64,000 nt of DNA from Pseudogymnoascus destructans (taxonomy: Eukaryota > Ascomycota > Leotiomycetes > Thelebolales > Thelebolaceae): NCBI RefSeq assembly GCF_001641265.1, contig NW_020167532.1, forward strand, positions 620,001 through 684,000. Reading direction: 5' to 3'. The notes under the pieces are model-generated. The model ran no database searches. It saw only the letters and a program-made list of their open reading frames with translations, and had not been told where the DNA came from. Made by a program: the position numbers and the translations under genes. Shown one piece after another: positions 10,694 through 21,485 of the stretch (positions are counted from its first letter, which is position 1; the number at the start of each line of letters is the position of its first letter).

Positions 10694-12193
10694 CCTTCAT
10701 TCACACCGCAGCAATGTGGACGTTCACCTTCTTCAACAAGGTCAAAATGACTGGCTGGGATGCTAGGGCTGTCGTAAGTTTATATGAATCTTTTGGTGTT
10801 CAACTTCTTGTCGCAGCCAGTGGGAGTGCACATCGATGTGCTTCAGCTTTGTGACGAGCTTGGGCGATTCCTTGAGTAGGAGCCATACAGTTTGCAGGTA
10901 GTCGCATTGTAGGGTATATTCTTCGTGCAGTTCCAATTTTATCATGGAGAAGAATCGCTGCCACCAGTACAGTTATTTTGCGCAGTGAGAGAGTGCAAGG
11001 AGCTCAGCTTCTGTTGTTGAAGTTGACACAGTTTTCTGCTTTGTGCATCGCCAGTCAATGGCGCCGCCGAAGAGTGTAAACAGATAGCCTTCTGTGCTTC
11101 GTCTTGTTTCCTCACAATCTGCATATGAGACGTCACTTGAACATTGGAAGTGTAGTTCGTCAATGTTTGGTCCATATTGAAGTGCATAATTCTTCGTGCC
11201 TTGCAAATAGAGCAAGAGTCGGTCGGCTGCAGCATGGTGGTCTGGTCCGGGGTTGATGAGAAACTCTGCTACTTTTTGCATTGCGCAGGCTATGTCAGGT
11301 CTAGTCACGACTGCAGCATAGTTCACTAATCCAATCTTCCGTTGATAGAGATGAATCTATTGTTTTGTTGGTTGCCCATTATACAGGGTAAGTTAGACTG
11401 TGATCATTGGTCTCTGCGGCATCCTTGTTTGCATGACCTTGTAAGATGCAATAATCTTTTCAATATATAATCTTGACACATCCACAGTTTGCGCTGAGTG
11501 CCGTCTCACACAATTCTAATTCTGAGGAACCATTTTATTTCCCCTATTTCCCAGAACTCGTATGCCTCCATGAGTTTTGTGTGGAAGTCTATTGCTTCAC
11601 GCTTATGTCTTGGGTGGCTGAGGATACAGATGTCGTCAATATAAAAGAAGACTATTATGGTTATCGGACATGAACAGACACTGTGCTTCAGGAACTTGTG
11701 TAAGACCTAGAGATGTTAACGTCTCTGAGAAGTCACGAAACCAAAGTAGTGGTGACTGTCGTAATCCGTAAAGGGCACGGTTGAGATTCCAGAACATCCC
11801 TTGTTCTTGATATCTGTCTGCACAGCGCACATACACTTCTTCGTCAATGCGACTATTTCTGAATGCATTGATCGCATCCATTTGATCAGTGTCGAGGTCG
11901 AAGTAGGCTGTGATTGCCATAAGTGCACGGAAAGTCCGCAATGCTAGTGTCACTGCATACGTTTCATCATGGATAGAGTATCGCTGCAGATCTCCTCTCA
12001 CAACAAGTCGAGCCTTGTATTTTACAAGGTAGCTACTATCGTCAAACTTGTATGTAAATACCCACATAAGAGGTATTACAAATGAATATATTTGTTCATC
12101 TTGAACAGATGTGAAGGTACCCTGTTTTCGAAGGTCATTTATTTCCTTCTCAGCTGCTGTTTTGAAGCCGATCTGATGTGGGTGGCTTTCGAG
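10694..12193 (-). pseudogene. Copia-1 reverse transcriptase and RNase H, broken
   Basis: The minus strand shows RT motifs YKARLVVRGDLQ and DLDTDQMDAINAF (the TDVxxAFLN region), then ALYGLRQSP, and after a frameshift near 11655 the FYIDDICILS active site. RNase H follows at 11326-10973: NYAAVVTRPDIACAMQKVAEF, DVSYADCEETRRSTEGYLF, SSTEAELLALSH-like end. Frameshifts and stops separate the pieces. It continues the integrase piece at 12669-13394 across a solo LTR. Confidence 0.85.
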
Positions 12194-12668
12194 TGTTACG
12201 ACAGAACAAGAAGGCTGGCCAACTACAGGACAGGAAGGAGGGAGGTCGCATGAGACCGGCCCTGGTACCTGGAGGGGCAGCGGGGAATAGTAGTTCTGAA
12301 AGTATCACGTGACGGACTCGCAGGATGATGAGAAGAGTCCTAAGAGTCCAGGACTCCGAGGACTCGAGTGAGTTCCCAGGAGTCCACTAGGCACGTGATG
12401 GACTCGCAGGATGATGAGAAGAGTCCTAAGAGTCCAGGACTCCGAGGACTCGAGTGAGTTCCCAAGAGTCCACTAGGCACGACGCCACTATATAAGTAGA
12501 TAGTATTTCCTTAGATAGGAGCTTCGTGCTCAACTCAATACAGTATTTGTTATATACTAGTAACGTGTTACTTGAAGCCTTTGTGTCTGATCCCCTGCCT
12601 CCTCTGATAAGTAAACCTTTACGCAAGAGAACCTCTGTGTCTTCTATCGTTTAGAAGTCAGCGTTACA
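12194..12668 (+). repeat. Copia-type solo LTR with target duplication TCGAG and an internal 87-bp duplication
   Basis: 475 bp, TGTTACGACAG to CAGCGTTACA, flanked by tcgag (12189-12193, 12669-12673). U3 contains two near-identical units of about 87 bp starting CACGTGA(C/T)GGACTCGCAGG (12306 and 12393). A TATA box (ctatataagtag) lies at about 12490. It interrupts copia-1 between integrase and RT. Confidence 0.9.
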
Positions 12669-13394
12669 TCGAGCTGGTCCCAGTATTTTGGGGCTGTAGG
12701 CAATGCTGTGCGATGGACCCTTTGCTTGTTAAAGGTCGTACCAACTATTACACTTTCACCTGAGTTTGGATGTTGGATGGTGGTGGAATAGACATCGTGT
12801 CTTCGCACACTATGATCAGTTCGTTCTGGTCATTTCCGGAGTCCGTAAGTGAGTATTATCACCCCCTGAGAAACTATCTTGATGAGATTTTTCTCCACTA
12901 TGTTTTGGCTCACCCTGCAGTGGCTCCACATCTTGGTTTGTAGTGACATCTGCAGGTTGATATGGCTGTTGCTCATCTTCATGATCATCGATGTACTGAT
13001 TGTCCGACTCAGGCAGTTCGATGACTTCTACCGCTTGCTGGATTTCAGCTGGTGTTGCGACAGAAGTGTACAGTGGATCAAACATCTTATTTTCATTGAA
13101 AGCAACATCTCTTGTTACTATTACCTTTTTGAGTGTCGGTACCCAGATGCGAAAAATGTTTGTAGAGTTGTATCCTACCAAATAACCAATTTGTGCACTC
13201 TTCTTGAGTCTGTCCAATTTTGGGCGGTTTTGGATAGGGGCATATGCTCGACACCCGTAAATGTGAACATGCGACAACAGAGGCTTAACGTTCTCTGTTT
13301 GAATATTAGGGAGCTTTAATAATCGTCCATAAGGGGTTTTGTAGTTGAGCACTGCTGTGGTTAATCGATTGAAGAGGTACCCAGCAGTTTTCAA
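12669..13394 (-). pseudogene. Copia-1 integrase C-terminal part
   Basis: The minus frame reads AGYLFNRLTTAVLNYKTPYG, then YGCRAYAPIQNRPKLDRL and IGYLVGYNSTNIFRIWVP, the usual copia integrase end (GxxxYAPxxNRxKLD, GYxxxxNIxRIW), then a long acidic linker. It is cut at 13394 by a 5'-truncated gypsy-2 LTR. Compared with the piece resuming at 19155, about 60-70 residues around the third catalytic residue are missing, so a deletion accompanied the junction. Confidence 0.85.
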
Positions 13395-13872
13395 ACCTAC
13401 AAGTCACTATACATATTTTGGCTTATCACACCAACAACAAGAGCAATACTACTCAATGATTGCTACAAGCCTCTATGATTCCTTACACGTCTTCGCTCCT
13501 TAGTTACTGGGCTGATATTACCACATAGCATATCTCTACAACCCTCTATGATTCATTACACATCATCACTCCTTAGTTACTGGGCTAATATTACCACATG
13601 ACATATCTCTACTGACTAGAGGCCTAGGAACATGAACGATAGCTCCAAAAGCTTCTACAACCCTCTATCATTCATTGCACGTCATCGCTCCTTAGTTAAC
13701 CACAAGATTGGTTAAGTTATGACATAATTTGTCTATAGGGGTACTCTGACCTTGGACCTCCTTTCACTTCCTATAGGCTAGGAACCTAAGAGATGGTTCT
13801 ATGGGATTCTCTTACGTTGACTACAGCTACCAAGCCTGGTTAGTCATGGAAAGTCTTGGAAAATGAGAGAAC
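13395..13872 (+). repeat. Gypsy-2 LTR L2, left part (5'-truncated, variant)
   Basis: A diverged gypsy-2 LTR that lacks about the first 75 bp and has an extra repeated block (CTCTATGATTCATTACAC...TTAGTTACTGGGCTGATATTACC). The same variant is seen at 51377-52270. It continues at 18788-19154 after the inserted LTR L3; agaac is duplicated at the split (13868-13872 and 18788-18792). Confidence 0.85.
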
Positions 13873-13967
13873 TGTAATGGTGGGTGCACCAGATGTGAGA
13901 ATCTAGCCACCCAAGGAAGGGATGATTTTACTAAGACAACACACTGTCTTAGGAAACAGAGCCAAAG

Positions 13968-14903
13968 TGTCATACTGACATTCGTTGCACTCAGTTTGCT
14001 ATCAAACTCAAGAGCAAACTTAGAAATCTCCTCCTCAAACCTACAAGTCACCATACATATCTTGGCTTATCACACCAACAACAGAAGCAATACTACCCAA
14101 CGATTGCTGCAAACTCTTCTACTACATCTGTTTATGCTACATACATCACGGCATATCATTTGGACACTCACTGAACAAGTTATTAAGAAAATCTCCTCCT
14201 TAAGGGGGTGGGCCAATACTACCACATGGCATATCTCTACCAACTAGAGGCCTAGGAACATGAACGATAGCTCTAGAAGCTTCTACAACCTTCTATGATT
14301 CATTACACGTCATCGCTCCTTAGTTACCCACAAGATTGGTTAAGTTATGACATAATTTGTCTATAGGTACTCTGACCTTGGACCTCCTTTTCACTTCCTA
14401 TAGGCTAGGAACCCAAGAGATGGTTCTATGGGATTCTCTTACATTCACTACATGATTAGCAAGCTAGTTGTGGGTCGCACTTGATTTCTAATACATTTAC
14501 CAAGCCTGGTTAGTCATGGAAAGTCATGGAAAATGAGAGAACTACACTCCTTTGGCATAAATAGGATTGCCCTTTCCTTAAGAAAGGGCAAGCAGACAAT
14601 ACAGTAAATCGACTATCACATACTTCCACGTCTTTTACAAGCTTCCAAGCATTGATCTTGTTATTCTCTGTTTTTGAAAAGTCAGTGAGGTGCTAACCTC
14701 TGACTTACCCCTGAGTTCTCAAACTCAACATTTGTTGCAACTTGTCTAAACCACTTCACCACATCATACACCTGATTGCTGCATTGTGGAATAGTCTAAG
14801 CTACGACCCTTTGGCTCTGTTTCCTAAGACAGTGTGTTGTCTTAGTAAAATCATCCCTTCCTTGGGTGGCTAGATTCTCATATCTGGTGCACCCACCATT
14901 ACA
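13968..14903 (+). repeat. Gypsy-2 solo LTR L4 inside L3, target duplication CAAAG
   Basis: 936 bp, TGTCATACTGAC to CACCATTACA. Flanks are caaag at 13963-13967 and 14904-14908. It lies within the inverted LTR L3, giving a three-deep nest with L2. Confidence 0.95.
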
Positions 14904-15029
14904 CAAAGGGTTGTAGCTTAGACTATTCCACAACGCAGCAATCAGGTGTATGATGTAGTGGAGTGGTTTAGACAAGTTGTAACAAATTTTGAGTCTGAGA
15001 ACTCAGGGATAAGTCAGAGGTTAGCACCT

Positions 15030-16140
15030 GTTGCGCAAATGCAGCTTCCCTATTGTAGGCATCTTCGAAATTGAGTTGGGTGTACTTTGGCCGTGCCTGA
15101 ATGAGGTGAGACTGAACCATCTCGTTTAGATCCTTCTGACATTTGGTCCACGCAATGACGCCATTCAGCATTACAATACCGGGCTTGCCTTGGTAGGCAA
15201 TGGTTTTGACCACATCAATATCATCTGTGATGGGCACAATACCCTTGCTGATAGGGCGCGGCTGAGGCTGGAAAGTACGAAGGTAGCGCCCCCGGTCGTG
15301 GCTTGTCTTCTTGGTGGGGGGTGAGTCGCAGCCGTCGGACCCAGACTCAGACTCGGAATGCTCTCTCGTGCATTTGGCTGAAGGCTTAGACCGGTGATTG
15401 ATCTTCTCGCAGGATATCCGTCGGGAGATTCTTGTGGTGACTTGCTATTCTGTGGGCTCGCGTGGTGTGGAGTCGTCACCTGGTTCGACCGAGACTGAGT
15501 TTGACGGGTCCTATTGGCACTCTTTCTCCCCTTGACACAAACGGCCTCACTGTCATCATCTTCAGAGGGCCTGTTGTTGTCATCCACTCCAACGTGGAAG
15601 ATGTCCCCTTTCGCTGGCAAATCATGTGGGCTGACCTTGCTCTTGTCAGTGGCATGTTCATCAGCCTGGTAATCGGGAGCTGGTCGGTCTAGGCCAGCAA
15701 GCTCAGTATCGCGTTCATGTACTTTTTGAACCTGTTCAGGTTGCATCATCTGCTCATTGGTATCATCTGGGCCTCCTGCGGTGGTGCTGTTGTCTATGTC
15801 AGCACTTGTTATTCTCGAGCGGGGTGGTGGGCAGGACAACATTCCAGCAGGTTGAACTGCAGCATTTAGGATTGGCAGGATGGGCAGCGGGTAATCATCC
15901 ACAGCATCAGACGGACGTATGTCTTCCCCCATACTATCGTCTCCGAGGAGAGGCGGCATTGGTTCAATGGATTGGGTCTCTGGCAGTTGATGGGGTGGAG
16001 ATATCGTCGTTTGTTTTGTTTGCAAAGGGAGGGTTAAGATAAATATGGTGGACGTGCCCAAGTCGCGCTTAACATTTACACGCACGTGAGTACCCAAACA
16101 AGCTGCTGGGCTATGTTATCCTGCTGATACGCAGCCATTC
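15030..16140 (-). pseudogene. Unrecognised protein, disordered N-terminus and conserved-looking C-terminus
   Basis: On the minus strand a start at about 16136 reads MAAYQQDNIAQQLVWVLT and soon meets a stop; an open frame (from about 16097) continues through a disordered acidic, Pro/Ser-rich stretch with DIRPSDAVDDYPLPILPILN. After a frame change near 15350 it reads SHDRGRYLRTFQPQP and then ITDDIDVVKTIAYQGKPG ... MVQSHLIQARPKYTQLNFED, ending at the LTR junction at 15030. I do not recognise the family. The ordered end suggests a real protein once existed. It lies with the ORF at 16422-18062 in a block inserted in a gypsy-2 LTR. Confidence 0.45.
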
Positions 16141-16421
16141 TACTATATCCATATGGATATACATATTCGTTTTTAGGTAGGGGGGCTCGAAATTCGTAAT
16201 TCTACAGTTGAATACAGGCGAATGCATGTGTCAGAAAATGCGGGGTCTGACGCGATAAGTCGGACGCGATGAAGGTGCGGGAACATGTGATTGTATTATA
16301 GTGGTTTGACTAGCAGCCCCGCCCCAAATATAAATAATTATCCCAATAATCCACTCGGTCTTTCAAGGGAGCTAGCGGTCTTTAAAGCAAGCTAACGCAA
16401 TTCTGCTATGCTGCCGCCATC

Positions 16422-18062
16422 TTATCTTGAAGCTCGATCATCTGCTCTTGATCGTTCAAGAGCTATTAGGGCCTCTCGATCGAGATCGAGCTGGTCTGGG
16501 CAAGGTGGAGGATATCCTGGCACGAAATCATCCGCACCCCAAACCGGGTCGTCTGTATTCGGATTGATAATGCTAAACCAGCGGCGCGACTTATCTTTGG
16601 CCACAGAACCAAGAGTGCCTGATGTGCTTGGGGCAGGAACTACAAAGTGGTTCTCGAAGAACAGCCTCTTGAAGTACACTTCGTATGATCTAGAATCTAG
16701 GCTGCACTCCTGGACGAGCTTCTTCGACCTTTTATACATTACCCGGAATGGAAGTTTATCGAAATTCTTCCTATTAAAGGTATAAGATGGGTTTGTAGCA
16801 TACTTGTCGTCTAGCCAGAAGTGCCGGAACGCAATGTCAGCAGTGCAGAATTCGGTTCTGTTCCCTCAAATGAGGGTTGATGGCTTGGTAGTCCCTTCCT
16901 TCACACCTTCCCAGCTAAATTTGAGCGAGTTGTCGTCCTTTACATCGTCAGGGTTCAGGAGGTCCTTCTTTAATGTTTTCCGGACATCATGGCGAAACTG
17001 GCGAAAGCAGACGTGACTAATCAACCCCAGAAGAATAGTAGCCTTGACGGCATCCATAGAAACCGTCCGGAGTAAGCTAGAATACATCTCAAGGGCGTCT
17101 GTGGAACAATGGATATTGCTACGCGAGTTATGATACATCCGGATGTAAGTAGCCCCAAACGTAGGAACCTTGCTCGCAATCTCGTCTTTTAACCAGAAGG
17201 AGTCCCACTGGATGTGGTCTAAGAACCAACCATAACCGCACTCTTTAACAGTCCTTTCCATACCCATTCCCATCCTATCTGCTTTATCTTCATCCCTCCA
17301 TAGCAGCGGCTGGCTCGGAAGGTGGGCATTAGAAAATGCCCGTAACGAAAGTAGCAAGATGTATAACACGTTCGATCGGTCCTTTGTAAGTCCAGAGGCT
17401 GGGCTAGACAGTATGCCTAGCTCAATAGCAGTAGTAATCTTATTGATATTCCCACATATAAAGTCAACGAACGTCTTTGTCGGGAGTGTCCAGACGTAAG
17501 ACGAAGAGCTAGGCACAACCCCCCCCACAGTAGCGCCTCCTACTGGCCTCATAGCCGCCTGGCGCTTCACCTCAAGGGCAAGAGCCCACGTTATGCGGCT
17601 CTCGAAACGGACGCCAAAAGACATATCCAGCGAGCTCTCCATTGCCGTTAGTGCACGCCCCTTACTCTCCAGATAGGAGCGGACAAGGTCCTTATAAGCC
17701 CTCGCGTGGGTAACCTTTGCGCTCCTTGCATTCGCCTCCCATAGGTCCTTATCGATTGCTAGTTCAAGAAGGTCTGGGTGATGGAACGCATAGTTCTTTG
17801 CAGCATCAAGGATCTCCTTGTGCGAACCATACCACTGCAGAAAGTATAGACCAGAGTTGAAGGCCTTTGACCTATGGGGCGGAACTAGAGTCATCTCGCA
17901 AACATCTCGTAGGAAGCCATGTGTGTAGTAGCGGACCTGGCCATTGTGACCCCCAAATAGTAAGTCTCGATAGCGTCTATAAACCTTTTCCAAGTCACAA
18001 GTCCTATACACGTATACATAGGCATCTTCTTTTGTATGTCCATCAAGGAGTAATCCTGGCAT
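16422..18062 (-). pseudogene. Large unrecognised ORF (about 545 codons, one internal TGA)
   Basis: The minus frame from ATG at 18062 (MPGLLLDGHTKEDAYVYVYR) is open to a TGA at 16866, and beyond it stays open in the same frame to 16422 (HFWLDDKYATNPSYTF ... KDKSRRWFSIINPNTDDPVW). The single TGA sits where CGA is plausible. The sequence looks globular and basic, with KVYRRYRDLLFGGHNGQVRY, many aromatic residues and a C-terminal Asp/Arg helix. It has no RT, integrase or DDE motif that I can see. The N-terminus abuts the LTR at 18071, so it may be truncated. Host gene fragment, cargo of a mobile element, or part of an undescribed element are all open. Confidence 0.5.
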
Positions 18063-18787
18063 AGTAGGACAGACTTCCTCAGAAACAAGGAGTAACAAGA
18101 TCAATGCTTGGAAGCTTGGAAAAGACGTGGAAGTATGTGATAGTCGATTTACTGTATTATCTGCTTGCCCTTTCTTAAGGAAAGGGCAATCCTATTTATG
18201 CCAAAGGAGTGTAGTTCTCTCATTTTCCATGACTTTCCATGACTAACCAGGCTTGGTAAATGTATTAGAAATCAAGTGCGACCCACAACTAGCTTGCTAA
18301 TCATGTAGTGAATGTAAGAGAATCCCATAGAACCATCTCTTGGGTTCCTAGCCTATAGGAAGTGAAAAGGAGGTCCAAGGTCAGAGTACCTATAGACAAA
18401 TTATGTCATAACTTAACCAATCTTGTGGGTAACTAAGGAGCAATGACGTGCAATGAATCATAGAGGGTTGTAGAAGCTTTTGGAGCTATCGTTCATGTTC
18501 CTAGGCCTCTAGTTGGTAGAGATATGCCATGTGGTAGTATTGGCCCACCCCCTTAAGGAGGAGATTTTCTTAATAACTTGTTCAATGAGTGTCCAAATAA
18601 TAAGCCGTGATGTATGTAGCATAAACATATGTAGTAGAAGAGTTTGCAGCAATGGTTGAGTAGTATTGCTTTTGTTGTTGATGTGATAAGCCAAGATATG
18701 TATGGTGACTTGTAGGTTTGAGGATCAGATTTCTTAGTTTCCTCTTGAGTTTGATAGCAAACTGAGTGCAACGAATGTCAGTATGAC

Positions 18788-19154
18788 AAGAACTACACTC
18801 CTTTAGCATAAATAGGATTGCCCTTTCCCTAAGAAAGGGCAAGCAGACAATACAGCAAATCGACTATCACATACTTCCACATCTTTTCCAAGCTTCCAAG
18901 CATTGATCTTGTTACTCCTTGTTTCTGAAAAGTCAGTGAGGTGCTAACCTCTGACTTATCCCTGAGTTCTCAGACTCATCATTTGTTACAACTTGTCTAA
19001 ACCACTCCACTACATGATACACCTGATTGCTGCGTTGTGGAATAGTCTAAGCTATGACCCTTTGGCTCTGTTTCCTAAGACAGTGTGTTGTCTTAGTAAA
19101 ATCATCCCTTCCTTGGGTGGCTAGATTCTCACATCTGGTGCACCCATCATTACA
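18788..19154 (+). repeat. Gypsy-2 LTR L2, right part
   Basis: Continues the LTR begun at 13395: agaactacactcctttagcataaatagg through CACCCATCATTACA. The copia-1 integrase resumes immediately after it on the minus strand. Confidence 0.85.
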
Positions 19155-21075
19155 CCCAGTTTTCCCATTCTTTTCTGAGTCCTGCCTTGCCATCCAAGTT
19201 AAAGATCTTTATTTCACACTTCCATCGTCTTTTGACATAGGCTGCAAAATCTTTAATTGTTTGCATAAGTGTTTCCTGGCGCTTGTTCTTCAGCGGGTAT
19301 GGATGATTCATGGGACAGCAGTCGCAAAGAAAGTGCATGCTGTACACATAACCTTCATCTGATTCATGCATTTGGATGAGATCGAGGTGTACCTTCTCAT
19401 ATGTTGACTGTGGGATTGGTCTTCGAGAGATGATTTTGGTTGCATTCGACAGCTTGCATGTTTCACAGTTTGTGTCATAGTCCATGTCTGTCACCTCTAC
19501 CCCTCGTGTGTTTTCTTGCAGTTTGTGCACTGCATTTTGATTTAAGTGACCCATGCAGTTGTGCCACTCTTTTGCAGTCCCTTATAAGGCACGTCTTGGT
19601 TCAAATGAGGTTTGAAATACCTTCTCGATGTCTAGTACAACCTTAAGCTTTTTGTATTGCCTCTGTATGTGAGGCATTCAGTCTTCATGTTCCAGTGCAC
19701 ACCTTTCTTGATGAATCGGCGCAGTGATGCGACTGATGTATGGAAAGTGGAGACAAGGGCTGTTTCCTCAAGAGCAATAGTTATTGGTTGACCATTGCTA
19801 TTTTGAACATCAATGTTCATGGAACCAAATCCTTCAATTATCACCCGTTGATCTCCTGCGAGGAGATATTTTTCACTATCACACTTTTTGAATTTGTGGA
19901 ATTTTGCTAGGTCATTGCAGATGTGCACCGTGGCTCCAGAATCAAGGTTGTACTGTCTTGCAGACTGTTGTCCCCTGATCCATTCTTGCTCAAGTAGTTG
20001 GAAATTATAGACTGGAAAGATGGTCTTTCTGCAATGTAGTTCCACACTTTCATCTCAGTTTCTTTTTTAGGTTTCCATCCACTGTGTCTTTTTGATTCAA
20101 CAATATAATAATAATCTCTCCATTTGTGTTTTGATCCACATGGACATCGTCTAGCAGAAGTATTTCTATTTGTGCAGCCTTGTAGTGTGCAGGTTCATTG
20201 TCATTGCCGTCTGTTGCTGCAAAGACTCCATCACTACTTTCTCCACTATTATCCATTGTTGCGAAGACTCCATGCTCCCCCTGAGGTTTCTGTCAGAATT
20301 GTGTTTGCCGACAGTAAGCTCTATACTCAGTGATTACTTGCGTGAGAGAATATGTTGTTGACTTGTGGATGAGTCTCATATCCAAGATACTGACAAATGG
20401 TGGTGACGAGGAAGAGATTGCACCTAAAAAGTCAAAGATCGGTGTATGTCCAATGAATTCGGCAACTTGTAGCTTGCGACAGATCGGTGTATGTCCAATG
20501 AATGGGGCAACTTGTAGCTTGCGACAGTCAATCATCGACAGTTGACCCCTTTGGTATCTTTTGCAATGTTCTCCACTCACTCTTCCATTCTTCGATTCTA
20601 CCACGGTCGGTAGGTGCGAAGCGTGTTTTCAGATTCACAAGCATCGCGTGTGCTGAATCACAGCCATATGTATACGGGAGGAAGTCCCGTTTGATTTGAC
20701 TCTTGTATTTTGCGCGGATGCCTTGGACGGCTTCCTCTTGTTTCTCCCACATCTTACGATCATGTTGGTAATCGTCTTTTAGGATCCGAATTTCTTCTTT
20801 TTGATCTTCGGTCAAACTCGCATATGTGATTGGCATCAGTTGCGAGGAAAGTTGTTGTTGGTCTTCGACAGACTGCTGAGGTTGCTGTGCAGAGGATCGC
20901 CCTCTTGTTGCCACACCTGCGGGTGCTTGCTGCGAAGATGAAGATGTTGCAAACCCTTGGCCTGCCTGTGCTGCGGCGCGCACAAAGCCAGGGGCAGGAT
21001 GAGTGGGTGGCTCTAGAATAGGAGGATCAATATTGTTCGGGTCAATATACCTCCATACTCCAGCTTTCATTGATG
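19155..21075 (-). pseudogene. Copia-1 gag, protease and integrase N-terminus, broken
   Basis: Minus strand in order: gag from MKAGVWRYIDPNN (21070), Gln/Ser-rich, then MWEKQEEAVQGIRAKYKSQI and NLKTRFAPTDRGRIEEWKSEW (UBN2-like gag core); a 45-bp tandem duplication (20436-20525) adds a repeated CRKLQVAxFIGHTPI block; protease DSGATVHICNDLAKF (about 19950); GAG-pre-integrase MGHLNQNAVHKL ... CETCKLSNATK; then integrase start VHLDLIQMHESDEGYVY. Several frameshifts break it. The 5' LTR is not identifiable upstream of 21075. Confidence 0.85.
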
Positions 21076-21485
21076 TAAATTCGATGTATTCGATTCTGAC
21101 TAACTAAGAGGCTCCAAGCCGCAAGGGCTGAGTTTTTTCGTGGTTCTACGTGTGGTCGCTTACTGTAGCCCCTGTATATTACAACACCATGACCTACGTT
21201 ACCACTACGATTAATCTCGAAGCGACGTATTTGTAAATATGGTTGACGTCATCACGACCCCTCACCACCTCATCCACTGCGTCCAGAGCCAGCTCGAGTG
21301 GCGGGCGCGACCGATGACTTGGCTCTGCCCAATATATTCGCGAGTACAAAAAGAATCTACGTTGCCATCTCGTCTTCCTGCAAACAAAACATTCACAGAT
21401 ACACTCGATACTATCTCCATCAAACCACTGGTATCTCAAACTATAAAACACTCAAAAATCACGCCACCCACCCACATACGCCAAT
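21076..21485. promoter_or_regulatory. Junction of copia-1 and the vip1-like promoter
   Basis: The first 100 bp probably belong to the copia-1 leader. From about 21180 the sequence is unique, with a C/A-rich leader ending cacatacgccaatATG. No ORF of note. Confidence 0.35.

Larger units (their letters stand above)
13873..18787 (-). repeat. Gypsy-2 LTR L3, inverted, interrupted twice
   Basis: Reverse-orientation LTR: starts TGTAATGGTGGGTGC at 13873 and ends CAGTATGACA at 18787, flanked by agaac duplications. It is split by LTR L4 (13968-14903) and by a 3-kb insert (15030-18070). LTR sequence covers 13873-13967, 14909-15029 and 18071-18787. Confidence 0.85.

Noticed and set aside
12879..13319. 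Plus-strand 146-codon ORF
   Set aside because: Exact shadow of the copia-1 integrase on the minus strand.
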